From the NCBI RefSeq assembly GCF_000382165.1, contig NZ_KB907706.1, positions 1 through 64,000 on the forward strand: DNA of 64,000 nt, in the 5' to 3' direction. This document shows positions 9,029-18,643 of the stretch, piece by piece. The notes below the pieces were generated by a model, which was given only the letters and a program-made list of their open reading frames with translations, was not told the DNA's origin and did no database searches. This stretch comes from Arsukibacterium perlucidum DSM 18276 (GTDB lineage Bacteria > Pseudomonadota > Gammaproteobacteria > Enterobacterales > Alteromonadaceae). Positions within the stretch are counted from its first letter, which is position 1, and the number at the start of each line of letters is the position of its first letter. Both the position numbers and the translations under genes were made by a program.

Positions 9029-11641
9029 TTAGGCGCTCTTATTATCCTTTAGTTGCTGCAGGCGCTGGTCATCATCTGCAACGTGGTCCAGGCAACCATA
9101 GCGCCAGGCTAACTCTTTACTGATATCAACTGCATCACCCACTCCGGCTACACTCCAGAGTTCTTCTTCCAGGGTTTTTGCCCGATGAATTGCATAAACA
9201 CTGATATAACTTATCTCTTTGGCAATATAGTCGGTGTCGGGCCGCCCGGTACGGGATAAAAATAGCCGGAATGCAAACAAGGTTGCATCGCGCAGCGCAC
9301 TTTTAATAAAGGCCTGTTTTTGTTGTTCATCATTGAATTCATAGTCGTAATAGCTTTCCATAGCGGTGGTTGACGTCGCTGTGGCGCGTGGAACTTTAAT
9401 ATACAATTCATAGCTTTTCGGTGGGTCAAACCGTTTCATTGCCTTAAGCTGCTGGGCAAATTGCAGATTGGCAGTGCTGTTTTTAAGCAGCAGCTCCAAA
9501 TCCAGCGGACCTTTATTACTGTATTGTAATAACAACGTATGCAAAGCGTTTGGGGTTGCTCCCTGTGCGATAACATTTAATTCGTAGCGGATCCCTTTGC
9601 GGTGTAAGTAAAAAGCAAAATTGTTCAACGCCTTTAAATACATTGTTCGCAAGGCTTCTGATAGTCCCGGGTATTTCGGGGTTTCTTCTGCCAGGGTTAA
9701 CTTCGCCCGGTTATTCTGAATTAACTGCTGAAAAAATTGCTTACCGGTATGACCATCTTCTGTGGGCAGGGCACGCAGGTTCATTATGGTCTGGCTTTTA
9801 CTAACGGCCATTACTTCATAGGGTAATTGAGTTAACTGGTGCTTAGTGGTGATCTTTTGTAAATCGACCAGATCGAGTTGTACAATGTCGCCTTTTTTAT
9901 AGCGCACAGGCTCAACAGTCTCTATTTGTAAACCGCCGGTAGAAAAATCGCGGCTGAAACCCGCTACCATCTGCTCATTTTGGCGCAACTGAACTGTGGT
10001 TTTATATAAATATCGTGATTCAGCCCGCAGGTTAATATATTGAACCGGTATAGCTTCACAGGTTGGTATCTGCGGTAGTTTGCGATGGCCAAATTGGTTT
10101 AACTGACTCAATTGTGTTGGGTTATAGCTATATTGCTGATAGTTAGCATTATTACCGCTGCTGATATCAGTAAGGCTGGCAATATAGCGAAGGTTTTTTA
10201 TTACCCCCTGCACTAAAGGCATTAAGGTGGCTTTAGCCATACCTGGATCAGCTTTTTGTGCTGCTGGTAACGTAAATTGCTCGGTGGCGTGCTCAGCAGT
10301 GGTTTTAATCAGGTTTAAATGAAAAACCCGCCAACTTGGTTTGGCTGCACCAAAGCCGAAAAATGTGTCACGCAATTCCGGAGCAGCTTGTAATTCTTCT
10401 GCGGTTGCAGAGTAGTAATACAGTTTGCCTTTGGCTGCATGGGTAAAACAATACAGAATGGTCGAACGCTCCGGACCTGGTTGCGCCAACAGCGATTTTA
10501 GACGCTTAACTGCCAGCAGGGTTAACAGCACAGAGCGTTGTTGTTCATCCAGAAAATAATGCCATATTGCTTTGTTATAATCAGTTGTCAGAGCAAAACG
10601 CGGGCTAACCGCCCCTTCGTTCACTGCAAGATATACCGGCAGGCTGTTTAGTCTGGGCAGATAAAACTGCTCATAACCCTTGGTCGTGACGGCATCAGTG
10701 GTATTATCCAAATTAACTTTATAGCGCCGTTTGTTTCCGTGAATAAACTTCTGTAAGAAGTTAGCAAACCCCTGATCTTGCTCTGCCGGCAGCATTTTCA
10801 AACGCCAGTAGTTTATTTTATCAAGCTGCTCAATATCTACCAGGGTGTACTGAACGCCCTGGGGGATATCGAGGGTAAATTCCTGTTCCAGACCGGTAAA
10901 ATTGATGGTGACGATATCGCCGGGTGTGGCTGTTCTGCCTTTAGGGATCTTTAATTTACAACCTGAAATTGACAGATCGCTGGTGGTGGCGACAAACCGA
11001 CTGTCATTTACTTTAACGTCGACATCAACACCAAAATTCATTCGCTCTTCAGCGCGATTTACATAGTGACCAAAGGTAACTAATTTAGCCGTGCCATGCT
11101 CGCTTTGAGTTTCGGCAGAACTATTCTCTTCGCCTGTCTCACTCGTTTGCAATGCAGATTTAACCCGTTGCGCCGTTTCTTTTTTATGCATTACCCTGAA
11201 GTTGTTGTCGGCGTTCATTACCTCTTCGAACACACCAAGGGTGTAACCGCCGTACTGTTTAATACCATTTTCAAATATCTGAATGGCTTTATCGTCCATA
11301 TAATGGGTTTTATCACGGTAAACAAATGGGCGTACTTCGCCATCAACATGGCCGCGCAAATCAATGAAATAGTCGCATGGCTGCGCCATACGCTTTAATT
11401 CCATTTTTAATAAAAATTGTTTAGGTTTAGGCAGGTCTGATGTAAGCAAGCTGAAAACCTGATCAAACTCGGCAGAGTTCATCAGGCTTTTCATGCGCTC
11501 AATTACACCAACATACTGTTTCAGGTCTTCAGCGGTCATAGTTTCATTATTCAGATGCCAAAATTCAGGCGTCTTCTGGTTATAATCGTAGTACGCTACG
11601 TTGTTATAAATTGAAAAGCAATATCTATGCCTTTCTTTCAA
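9029..11641 (-). CDS. large protein with two PilZ domains
   Basis: An 870-residue cytoplasmic protein with two PilZ-type segments. The first has RAEERMNFGVDVDV then DLSISGCKLKIP (about residues 197-235); the second has NLRAESRYLYKTTVQL then RDFSTGGLQIETV (about 545-590). Both match the R...R and D/NxSxxG layout that binds cyclic di-GMP, which predicts a c-di-GMP receptor. The remaining regions show no known domain. The start appears to be TTG at 11641, only 16 bp from the divergent radA ATG; an ATG at 11539 is a shorter alternative. The same neighbourhood (PilZ protein divergent to radA) is known in Shewanella-type genomes from memory. Confidence 0.8.
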   Translation of the reverse strand: MKERHRYCFSIYNNVAYYDYNQKTPEFWHLNNETMTAEDLKQYVGVIERMKSLMNSAEFDQVFSLLTSDLPKPKQFLLKMELKRMAQPCDYFIDLRGHVDGEVRPFVYRDKTHYMDDKAIQIFENGIKQYGGYTLGVFEEVMNADNNFRVMHKKETAQRVKSALQTSETGEENSSAETQSEHGTAKLVTFGHYVNRAEERMNFGVDVDVKVNDSRFVATTSDLSISGCKLKIPKGRTATPGDIVTINFTGLEQEFTLDIPQGVQYTLVDIEQLDKINYWRLKMLPAEQDQGFANFLQKFIHGNKRRYKVNLDNTTDAVTTKGYEQFYLPRLNSLPVYLAVNEGAVSPRFALTTDYNKAIWHYFLDEQQRSVLLTLLAVKRLKSLLAQPGPERSTILYCFTHAAKGKLYYYSATAEELQAAPELRDTFFGFGAAKPSWRVFHLNLIKTTAEHATEQFTLPAAQKADPGMAKATLMPLVQGVIKNLRYIASLTDISSGNNANYQQYSYNPTQLSQLNQFGHRKLPQIPTCEAIPVQYINLRAESRYLYKTTVQLRQNEQMVAGFSRDFSTGGLQIETVEPVRYKKGDIVQLDLVDLQKITTKHQLTQLPYEVMAVSKSQTIMNLRALPTEDGHTGKQFFQQLIQNNRAKLTLAEETPKYPGLSEALRTMYLKALNNFAFYLHRKGIRYELNVIAQGATPNALHTLLLQYSNKGPLDLELLLKNSTANLQFAQQLKAMKRFDPPKSYELYIKVPRATATSTTAMESYYDYEFNDEQQKQAFIKSALRDATLFAFRLFLSRTGRPDTDYIAKEISYISVYAIHRAKTLEEELWSVAGVGDAVDISKELAWRYGCLDHVADDDQRLQQLKDNKSA

Positions 11642-11657
11642 ATTAGGGTTTTTGGTG

Positions 11658-13016
11658 ATGGCAAAAGTAAAAACGGCTTACGTCTGTAATGAGTGTGGTG
11701 CCGACTTTATGCGCTGGCAGGGACAGTGTAATGAGTGTGGTGCCTGGAACAGCATTACTGAGGTCAGGCTTGGCTCAGTTAAGACGACAGGAATCCGCCA
11801 GGGCTATGCAGGCGCAGCTCAGGCCAGAGTGATGCGGCTGGATGAGGTTGACCTACAGGAAGTGCCACGTTTCAGCTCGGGTTTTGCCGAGTTTGACAGG
11901 GTGTTGGGGGGCGGCATTGTGCCAGGTTCAGCCATCTTAATAGGTGGTGCGCCAGGGGCCGGTAAAAGTACCTTATTGCTACAGTTAATGTGTGGTCTGG
12001 CAGAGCAGGGCAGTGCACTCTATGTTACCGGCGAAGAGTCATTACAGCAGGTGGCGATGCGGGCTCAGCGTTTAGGGCTGCCCAGTACTAAATTAAATAT
12101 GCTGGCCGAAACGAACGTGGAAACAGTGTGCTTGCTGGCACAGCAGGAAAAGCCACGGGTTATGGTAATCGATTCAATTCAGGTTATGCACCTTGCTGAC
12201 ATTCAGTCAGCGCCTGGCAGTGTCTCGCAAGTAAGAGAAAGTGCGGCGTTTTTAACCCGCTTTGCCAAACAATACAATATCGCCATTATTATGGTGGGCC
12301 ATGTCACCAAAGACGGGTCACTGGCTGGCCCGAAAGTGTTGGAGCACTGTATCGATTGCTCAGTGATGTTGGAAGGGGATACCGATAGCCGCTATCGCAC
12401 CTTGCGGGGTAATAAAAACCGTTTTGGCCCGGTCAACGAGTTGGGCGTGTTTGCGATGACTGGCCAGGGCATGAAAGAAGTGAAAAACCCCTCTGCAATC
12501 TTTCTGACCCGGGGCAAAGAGGATCAATCAGGCAGTATCGTTATGGTGCTATGGGAAGGGACCCGGCCATTGCTGGTTGAAATTCAGGGCCTGGTAGACC
12601 ATTCGCCATTAAATAACCCGCGCCGGGTAACCCTGGGGATGGAGCAGAACCGGATTTCAATGTTACTGGCCGTGATGCATCGCCATGCCGGTATTCAAAT
12701 GGCCGATCAGGATGTATTTGTCAATGTGGTGGGTGGTGTTAAAGTTAATGAAACCAGCGCCGATTTAGCCACGTTGCTGGCACTGGTATCCAGCTTTCGT
12801 GATAAGCCACTTCCTAATGATTTAGTGGTGTTTGGTGAAGTAGGCCTGGCGGGAGAGATCCGGCCGGTACCAAGCGGTATCGAACGTCTGAAAGAAGCAG
12901 CGAAACACGGTTTTAAAAGAGCCATAGTGCCGATGGGTAATAAACCTAAAGAGAATATTCCGGGGATGGAGGTTGTGGCAGTGTCTAAACTGGCAGAGGC
13001 ATTAGAAGCGATTTAA
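11658..13016 (+). CDS. radA: DNA repair protein RadA (Sms)
   Basis: RadA is a RecA-like helicase that promotes branch migration of recombination intermediates. The 452-residue protein has the N-terminal zinc finger (CNECGADF...CNECGAW, residues 9-30), Walker A GGAPGAGKST at about residues 95-104, the RadA-specific KNRFGPVNELG motif, and a C-terminal Lon-protease-like domain with GGVKVNETSADLA. The ATG at 11658 (MAKVKTAYVC) gives the conserved N-terminus. Confidence 0.97.
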   Translation: MAKVKTAYVCNECGADFMRWQGQCNECGAWNSITEVRLGSVKTTGIRQGYAGAAQARVMRLDEVDLQEVPRFSSGFAEFDRVLGGGIVPGSAILIGGAPGAGKSTLLLQLMCGLAEQGSALYVTGEESLQQVAMRAQRLGLPSTKLNMLAETNVETVCLLAQQEKPRVMVIDSIQVMHLADIQSAPGSVSQVRESAAFLTRFAKQYNIAIIMVGHVTKDGSLAGPKVLEHCIDCSVMLEGDTDSRYRTLRGNKNRFGPVNELGVFAMTGQGMKEVKNPSAIFLTRGKEDQSGSIVMVLWEGTRPLLVEIQGLVDHSPLNNPRRVTLGMEQNRISMLLAVMHRHAGIQMADQDVFVNVVGGVKVNETSADLATLLALVSSFRDKPLPNDLVVFGEVGLAGEIRPVPSGIERLKEAAKHGFKRAIVPMGNKPKENIPGMEVVAVSKLAEALEAI

Positions 13017-13030
13017 AGTCTGTTACCATT

Positions 13031-13058
13031 GTGTTCAGAATAAAGTGTTCAGAATAAA
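13031..13058. repeat. perfect 14-bp tandem duplication in the radA-bamD gap
   Basis: GTGTTCAGAATAAA occurs at 13031-13044 and again immediately at 13045-13058. It lies between the radA stop and the bamD terminator hairpin, in non-coding DNA. Confidence 0.9.
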
Positions 13059-13078
13059 GCCCCGGCAGATACTGGGGC
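13059..13078 (-). terminator. probable terminator of bamD
   Basis: GCCCC at 13059-13063 pairs with GGGGC at 13074-13078. Read on the minus strand the hairpin is followed by TTTATT, a short U-tract, placing it 8 bp after the bamD stop. It may also serve the convergent radA. Confidence 0.5.
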
Positions 13079-13086
13079 GTCGTTAA

Positions 13087-13833
13087 TCAGAAGCGGTTGT
13101 TGGCCGGAAAGTTATGTTTTAACACTTTGAAGGTATCAGTTTTCAGCTTTTCCAGGCCAAGCTTGTCGTAGCTTTCTACCATGACTTCCAGCGCCTGCTC
13201 AACATGAGGAGAGTCACGATAGTATTCAACTACATACTTACCCCGGTTGGCCGCTGCCAGATACGCGCCGCGACGCATATAATAATCTGCAATCATTAGT
13301 TCATGACGTGCCAGGGTATCTTTAATCTGGACCATCCGCTTTTTGGCTTCGCTACTGTATTTACTGGCGGGATAGTTAGTTACCAGTACTTTAAAATCAT
13401 CAAAAGCCTGGCGGGTACTGCTTAAATCACGGTCTGCCCGGTCAACCCCAAAAAACTCCTGAAAGGCATTCTCATCGGCTTTTAAGTTAGCCAAACCGCG
13501 CATGTAATAGACATAGTCTAAGTCGGGTTGATTTGGGTTCAATCGGATAAAACGGTCAATACTGGCTAAAGCCTGAGGCAAATTGCCGCTTTTATAATAG
13601 GCATAAATTAAATCAAGTTGTACCTGTCGAGCCAGAGGGCCAAATGGATAGCGCGACTCTACCGCCTGCAATAATTCAACCGCTCTGTTGTATAAGCCAT
13701 TGTCTAATACTTCTTTTGCCTGTTGATACATTGCCTGAGCGGTCTGGGTGCTCGGGTCAGGCTGAGTGGGCTTACCAGCACAGGCGCTTAACGCTAAAGA
13801 AACAACAACTATCAGTAAAAAATTCGCTTTCAT
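13087..13833 (-). CDS. bamD: outer membrane protein assembly factor BamD (lipoprotein)
   Basis: Essential lipoprotein of the BAM complex that inserts beta-barrel proteins in the outer membrane. The 248-residue protein (E. coli 245) has a lipoprotein signal with lipobox LSAC (Cys at about residue 17), then TPR-like helical repeats (MYQQAKEVLDNGLYNRAVELLQAVESRYPFG...). The segment YVYYMRGLANL...FFGVDRADRD is characteristic of BamD. The internal ATG at 13833 gives the signal peptide; the longer frame to 13935 lacks support. Divergent from rluD as in E. coli. Confidence 0.96.
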   Translation of the reverse strand: MKANFLLIVVVSLALSACAGKPTQPDPSTQTAQAMYQQAKEVLDNGLYNRAVELLQAVESRYPFGPLARQVQLDLIYAYYKSGNLPQALASIDRFIRLNPNQPDLDYVYYMRGLANLKADENAFQEFFGVDRADRDLSSTRQAFDDFKVLVTNYPASKYSSEAKKRMVQIKDTLARHELMIADYYMRRGAYLAAANRGKYVVEYYRDSPHVEQALEVMVESYDKLGLEKLKTDTFKVLKHNFPANNRF

Positions 13834-13955
13834 GTAAAAATCCGTAACTACTTGGCTAAATGGCTGTCTAGTCGGGTGTAAAATCGCTAAAATAACCGCT
13901 ATTGCGATTCTACCCCAGATAAGTTGGGGTTGCACACAGGATAACTGCTTCCGTC

Positions 13956-14930
13956 ATGACAAAACAGATAAAACTTTCACAAATCGTCCCCGACAACTTT
14001 TATGGTATGCGCTTAGATCAGGCTTTAGCTGAAATGTTCCCGGATTATTCGCGTTCCCGGATAAAAGAGTGGATCCTGGCCGATGCGGTGCAGCTGGATC
14101 AGAGCGTTCACAACCTGCCGAAGTTTAAAGTTGTTGGCGGCGAACAGGTTGATATTATTGCAGATATTGCTGAAGACCAACGTTTTAGCGCCGAACCAAT
14201 AGCGCTGGATATTCTGCATGAGGATGAACATATTCTGGTGATAAATAAACCTGCCGGACTGGTGGTACACCCTGGTGCCGGCAATGCGGATGGCACTTTG
14301 CTTAATGCGCTGCTGCATCATTGTCCGTCTATTGCTGAAGTGCCACGAGCCGGTATTATTCATCGGCTGGATAAAGATACCACCGGCTTAATGGTGGTAG
14401 CGAAAACCATACCCGCCCAAACCCATTTGGTTGAAGCAATGCAGGCACGGGAAATTACCCGTGAATATGAAGCAATTTGCTATGGCAAAATGACCGGTGG
14501 TGGTTTTGTTAATCAGCCGATTGGCCGCCATCAGACCAGACGAACGCAAATGGCGGTGATTGATGGTGGTAAGCCTGCGGTAACGCATTACCGGGTGATG
14601 GAAAAGTATCGAGGCCATACCCGGCTGCGTTTACGCCTGGAAACGGGCCGTACCCACCAAATCCGGGTACATATGGCATTTATCAATCACTCTTTAGTCG
14701 GAGACCCGGTTTACGGTGGACGACCGCGGCCACCCCGCAAAGCTGCTGAGAGTTTGCTGGTGATGATCCGCAACTTTAAACGCCAGGCTTTGCACGCTGC
14801 TATGCTGCGTTTAGCGCATCCAATTACCAGCGAAATTTTAGAATGGCACGCGCCTCTGCCAGATGACTTAGTTGAGCTCAATGCCGCGTTAAGAGCGGAC
14901 ACGCTGCAGCACGGCATGGACGAAGTCTGA
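13956..14930 (+). CDS. rluD: 23S rRNA pseudouridine synthase D
   Basis: Makes pseudouridines 1911, 1915 and 1917 in 23S rRNA helix 69. The 324-residue protein (E. coli 326) has an N-terminal S4 domain (MRLDQALAEMFPDYSRSRIKEWI), the RluA-family motif HRLDKDTTGL with catalytic Asp139 (the same number as E. coli), and the C-terminal GRTHQIRVHM motif. Its last codons enter a 30-bp repeat that continues to the start of pgeF. Confidence 0.97.
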   Translation: MTKQIKLSQIVPDNFYGMRLDQALAEMFPDYSRSRIKEWILADAVQLDQSVHNLPKFKVVGGEQVDIIADIAEDQRFSAEPIALDILHEDEHILVINKPAGLVVHPGAGNADGTLLNALLHHCPSIAEVPRAGIIHRLDKDTTGLMVVAKTIPAQTHLVEAMQAREITREYEAICYGKMTGGGFVNQPIGRHQTRRTQMAVIDGGKPAVTHYRVMEKYRGHTRLRLRLETGRTHQIRVHMAFINHSLVGDPVYGGRPRPPRKAAESLLVMIRNFKRQALHAAMLRLAHPITSEILEWHAPLPDDLVELNAALRADTLQHGMDEV

Positions 14931-15044
14931 TTTGATGGCCCCTAACCGGAGATGTCTGAGGTGATGACTCTTTCCCGGAGAAGCCTGCGTTGAGGACTCC
15001 TGTTCGGGCAAAGCCTGAGTTGATAACTCCTGCCTGGCCGGCGC
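14927..15044. repeat. four-unit degenerate tandem repeat (29-30 bp) from the rluD stop into pgeF
   Basis: Units at 14927-14955, 14956-14984, 14985-15014 and 15015-15044 each begin CTG(A/C), followed by an NTG triplet (TTGATGG, GTGATGA, TTGAGGA, TTGATAA), then a C-rich centre and a CGG-AGA/CAA-like end. The first two units are 29 bp and the last two 30 bp. The stop of rluD lies in unit 1 and both candidate pgeF starts lie in units 3 and 4. Confidence 0.7.
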
Positions 15045-15742
15045 CTGCCAACGTGAAGGCTGTCAGCTCTACCCGGGCAGGGGGCTGTTCAACCGGGCCT
15101 TACTATAGTCTGAATTTAGGCAATCATGTTGGTGATGATGCAGCGGCAGTAAGTCACAACCGCCAGCTGTTTCATGCTAAGGCTGCAATGCCAGCGCAAC
15201 CCGTTTGGCTTAATCAAACTCATAGCAGCCGCTGTATTACCCTTACCCAGACAGTCACTGACGATATTAATGCCGATGCCAGCTTTAGCCGCCGGTCAGG
15301 GCTTATATGCACGGTAATGACTGCTGACTGTCTACCGCTATTGCTTTGTAATAAAGAGGGCACTGAAGTGGCGGCTGTGCATGCTGGCTGGCGGGGCTTA
15401 TGTGATGGCGTGATAGAAAATACTTTGCAGTTGTTCAGTCAACCGGCAGATTGCCTCGCATGGCTGGGGCCTGCTATCAGCCAACAGGCTTTTGAAGTGG
15501 GTCCTGAAGTGCGCACTGCCTTTATCCGGCAGGATCCTACTGCGAGCAGCGCTTTTATTGCAGCTAAACAGGATAAATGGCTGGCAGATTTGTATTTGCT
15601 GGCGCGTCAGCGCCTGGCGCACTGCGGTGTAACAGCTGTTTATGGTGGAGCGCTCTGTACCTATCAGCAAGCAGCAGATTTTTTCTCCTATCGCCGCGAT
15701 GGCCAAACGGGCCGGATGGCCACTGCTATCTGGTTGGAGTAG
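14990..15742 (+). CDS. pgeF: peptidoglycan editing factor / laccase-domain protein (YfiH)
   Basis: A multicopper-oxidase-like domain protein reported in E. coli to remove misincorporated L-serine from peptidoglycan precursors. The core matches YfiH: MTADCLPLLLCN, VAAVHAGWRGL, LGPAISQQAFEVG and FFSYRRD, holding the conserved Cys and His ligands. The start is uncertain. The TTG at 14990 has GGAG 9-12 nt upstream (250 aa), whereas the TTG at 15020 gives an N-terminus aligned with E. coli YfiH (240 aa). Both lie in the tandem repeat. Order rluD-pgeF-clpB is as in E. coli. Confidence 0.9.
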   Translation: MRTPVRAKPELITPAWPAPANVKAVSSTRAGGCSTGPYYSLNLGNHVGDDAAAVSHNRQLFHAKAAMPAQPVWLNQTHSSRCITLTQTVTDDINADASFSRRSGLICTVMTADCLPLLLCNKEGTEVAAVHAGWRGLCDGVIENTLQLFSQPADCLAWLGPAISQQAFEVGPEVRTAFIRQDPTASSAFIAAKQDKWLADLYLLARQRLAHCGVTAVYGGALCTYQQAADFFSYRRDGQTGRMATAIWLE

Positions 15743-15773
15743 CACGCCAGCTCCCTACAACTAAGATGTTTTT

Positions 15774-15787
15774 CTGATCTAAGTCAA
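15774..15787. promoter_or_regulatory. FNR/ANR-like palindrome upstream of clpB
   Basis: CTGAT-CTAA-GTCAA differs from the FNR consensus TTGATnnnnATCAA at one base in each half. A second palindrome, GTCAAA-TT-TTTGAC (15783-15796), overlaps it. No experimental link of FNR to clpB is claimed; this may be chance. Confidence 0.25.
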
Positions 15788-15804
15788 ATTTTTGACGTTT
15801 GTTG

Positions 15805-15831
15805 CTTGATATTTGCCCAACATCACCCAAT
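15805..15831 (+). promoter_or_regulatory. candidate sigma32 (heat-shock) promoter of clpB
   Basis: CTTGAT at 15805-15810 (heat-shock -35 consensus CTTGAA), a 15-bp gap, then CCCAAT at 15826-15831 resembling the CCCCAT-type -10. It lies 39 bp before the clpB ATG, and clpB belongs to the RpoH regulon in gammaproteobacteria. Confidence 0.5.
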
Positions 15832-15869
15832 CTTACTACACATCTAGGTTACATGATGTGGAGCTAAGC

Positions 15870-18443
15870 ATGCGTTTAGACAAATTTACCAGTAAATTCC
15901 AGGAAGCGATTGCCGATGCGCAATCATTGGCGCTGGGGCGTGATCAGCAGTTTATCGAGCCGGTGCATTTAATGTTCGCCCTGTTGAATCAGGAAGGCGG
16001 CACTGTGCGTGATTTACTCAACAAAATCGCGATTAATTTTAATGAGCTACGAGCCAAAGTCAGTAAAGCGATTGAGCATTTGCCTCGGGTAGAAGGCGAG
16101 GGTACCAATTTACAATTGTCTGCGGCAACTGCCCAGCTGTTGCAGCAATGCGATAAATTTGCCCAGAAACGCAAAGATCAGTTTATTTCCAGTGAATTGT
16201 TTGTGCTGGCTGCTACCGAAGATAAAACTGAACTTGGCAATATTCTGCGCCTGCTTGGTGTCTCTAAAGACAAAGTAAACGCTGCAATTGACGATATCCG
16301 GGCTGGCCAGAATGTGGATGACCCTAATGCTGAAGACAGTCGTCAGGCATTAACTAAATATACTATCGATCTTACTGCCCGTGCTGAAGCAGGTAAGCTT
16401 GATCCGGTAATTGGCCGCGATGAAGAAATTCGTCGTTGTATTCAGGTATTACAACGTCGTACAAAAAATAATCCGGTGTTAATTGGTGAGCCTGGTGTGG
16501 GTAAAACCGCCATTGTTGAAGGGTTGGCACTGCGGATAATTAATAAAGAAGTGCCTGAGGGCCTTAAGAACAAACGGGTGTTATCACTGGATATGGGCTC
16601 TTTACTGGCAGGTGCCAAATACCGTGGCGAATTTGAAGAGCGCTTAAAAGCAGTATTAAATGAGCTGGCTAAAGAAGAAGGCCAGGTGATTTTGTTTATT
16701 GACGAAATTCATACCATGGTTGGTGCCGGCAAGGCAGAAGGCGCCATGGATGCCGGCAATATGTTGAAACCCGCGCTGGCCCGCGGTGAATTGCATTGCC
16801 TGGGGGCCACTACCTTAGACGAGTATCGTAAATATATTGAAAAAGATGCGGCGCTTGAGCGGCGTTTTCAAAAAGTATTGGTTGAAGAGCCCAGTGTCGA
16901 GGATACCATTGCCATTTTGCGAGGCTTAAAAGAGCGTTATGAATTACACCATGCTGTTGAAATTACCGATCCGGCTATCGTTGCTGCGGCGACGTTATCG
17001 CACCGTTATGTCAGTGACAGACAGCTACCGGACAAAGCAATAGATTTAATCGACGAAGCAGCTTCCAGCATCCGGATGCAGATGGATTCGAAACCAGAAG
17101 AACTGGATCGGCTGGAACGGCGGATCATCCAGCTAAAACTGGAAGATAATGCTCTGGCCAAAGAGTCAGACGAGGGCAGTAAAAAGCGCCGGGATATTAT
17201 TCAGGAGCAAATTCAGGAGCTTGATGTAAATTATAATGAGCTGGATGAGGTATGGGAGTCTGAAAAAGCCGCCTTGCAAGGTACCCAGAATATTAAAGCT
17301 GAGTTGGAGCAGGCAAGGCTCGACTTAGAAGTTGCCCGCCGGGTGAGTGATCTGCAGCGGATGTCAGAGCTGCAGTACGGCCGTATTCCTGAGCTGGAAA
17401 AACGGCTTGATTTAGCCAGTCAGGCTGAAATGCAGGAGATGACCTTACTGCGCCATAAAGTCACCGAGCAGGAAATTGCTGATGTACTGTCCAAAGCAAC
17501 CGGTATTCCGGTAAGTAAAATGCTCGAAGGTGAGCGCGATAAGTTGCTTCGGATGGAAGATGCACTGCATGGTACTGTGGTTGGCCAGCACGAGGCAGTT
17601 ACCGCAGTGGCTAACGCTATCCGCCGCTCGCGGGCAGGCCTGGCTGATCCTAACAAACCTATTGGCTCTTTCCTGTTTCTGGGGCCAACCGGGGTAGGTA
17701 AAACCGAGCTAACCAAGTCACTGGCACAGTTTTTATTCGACAGCCCTGATGCCATGGTCCGGATAGATATGTCAGAGTTTATGGAAAAACATGCCGTTTC
17801 AAGGCTGGTCGGTGCACCTCCTGGCTATGTTGGCTATGAGGAAGGCGGCTATTTAACTGAAGCGGTTCGCCGGAAGCCTTACTCGGTGATCCTGTTGGAT
17901 GAGGTAGAGAAAGCCCACCCGGATGTATTTAATATTCTGCTGCAAGTGCTGGATGATGGCCGGTTAACTGATGGCCAGGGCCGGACTGTCGATTTTAAAA
18001 ACAGCGTTATTATTATGACGTCCAACCTGGGATCAGACCTGATTCAGGAGCATTATCAGGAATACAGCTATCAGCAAATGAAAGATATGTTGATGGGAGT
18101 ACTAAGCAAACAGTTCCGGCCGGAGTTTTTAAACAGGTTAGATGAGGCCGTGGTGTTTCATCCGCTGGATACCAGCCAGATTAAGAAAATTGCCCGTATT
18201 CAACTGGGCAGGCTGGAGAAACGCTTGCAGGATCGCCAGTTCGAGCTGGAAGTAACCGAGGCCGCACTGGAAAAACTGGCTGCAGTGGGTTTTGATCCTC
18301 TATTTGGTGCCAGGCCGTTAAAGCGTGCTATTCAACAACATCTGGAAAACCCGTTAGCCCAGACCTTGTTGCAGGGCACTATGATACCCGGAGCAACGAT
18401 TAAAGTTGATCATGATGGCGAGCAGTTTGTTATTAGCAGCTAA
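15870..18443 (+). CDS. clpB: ATP-dependent disaggregase ClpB
   Basis: Hsp104-type AAA+ chaperone that extracts proteins from aggregates with DnaK. The 857-residue protein equals the E. coli length. Order: N-terminal Clp domain ([20 protein letters not shown]), first AAA+ module with GEPGVGKT (about residues 205-212), the long coiled-coil M-domain (about 410-520, [14 protein letters not shown]...), second AAA+ module with GPTGVGKT, and the pore loop region [13 protein letters not shown]. The ATG at 15870 restores the conserved N-terminus; an upstream extension to 15813 has no counterpart. A sigma32-like promoter precedes it. Confidence 0.98.
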   Translation: MRLDKFTSKFQEAIADAQSLALGRDQQFIEPVHLMFALLNQEGGTVRDLLNKIAINFNELRAKVSKAIEHLPRVEGEGTNLQLSAATAQLLQQCDKFAQKRKDQFISSELFVLAATEDKTELGNILRLLGVSKDKVNAAIDDIRAGQNVDDPNAEDSRQALTKYTIDLTARAEAGKLDPVIGRDEEIRRCIQVLQRRTKNNPVLIGEPGVGKTAIVEGLALRIINKEVPEGLKNKRVLSLDMGSLLAGAKYRGEFEERLKAVLNELAKEEGQVILFIDEIHTMVGAGKAEGAMDAGNMLKPALARGELHCLGATTLDEYRKYIEKDAALERRFQKVLVEEPSVEDTIAILRGLKERYELHHAVEITDPAIVAAATLSHRYVSDRQLPDKAIDLIDEAASSIRMQMDSKPEELDRLERRIIQLKLEDNALAKESDEGSKKRRDIIQEQIQELDVNYNELDEVWESEKAALQGTQNIKAELEQARLDLEVARRVSDLQRMSELQYGRIPELEKRLDLASQAEMQEMTLLRHKVTEQEIADVLSKATGIPVSKMLEGERDKLLRMEDALHGTVVGQHEAVTAVANAIRRSRAGLADPNKPIGSFLFLGPTGVGKTELTKSLAQFLFDSPDAMVRIDMSEFMEKHAVSRLVGAPPGYVGYEEGGYLTEAVRRKPYSVILLDEVEKAHPDVFNILLQVLDDGRLTDGQGRTVDFKNSVIIMTSNLGSDLIQEHYQEYSYQQMKDMLMGVLSKQFRPEFLNRLDEAVVFHPLDTSQIKKIARIQLGRLEKRLQDRQFELEVTEAALEKLAAVGFDPLFGARPLKRAIQQHLENPLAQTLLQGTMIPGATIKVDHDGEQFVISS

Positions 18444-18481
18444 GCTGCGCGTTAACACTCAAATATTGGTAGTAACAGGAT

Positions 18482-18530
18482 AATAGCTGCCGGGGGGCTG
18501 AAATCCCTCGGTAGCTATTTTTATTTTTGT
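18482..18530 (+). terminator. rho-independent terminator after clpB
   Basis: AATAGCTGCCGGGGG pairs with TCCCTCGGTAGCTATT across a CTGAAA loop, with small mismatches, and is followed by TTTTATTTTTGTT. Position is 39 bp after the clpB stop. Confidence 0.85.
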
Positions 18531-18643
18531 TGTACAAAGTCAGTTGAGTAGCGGCTGGCAGTGCAGCAACTTTTGCCGTTTACCTATCCATGTTAAGGTA
18601 AGTCCCTTATAATCTACTTATTACTAACCAGAATAGATGTGTT

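Noticed and set aside
11096-11398. 100-residue plus-strand open frame inside the PilZ gene
   Set aside because: It is a shadow of the long coding frame, with no start signal or homology.
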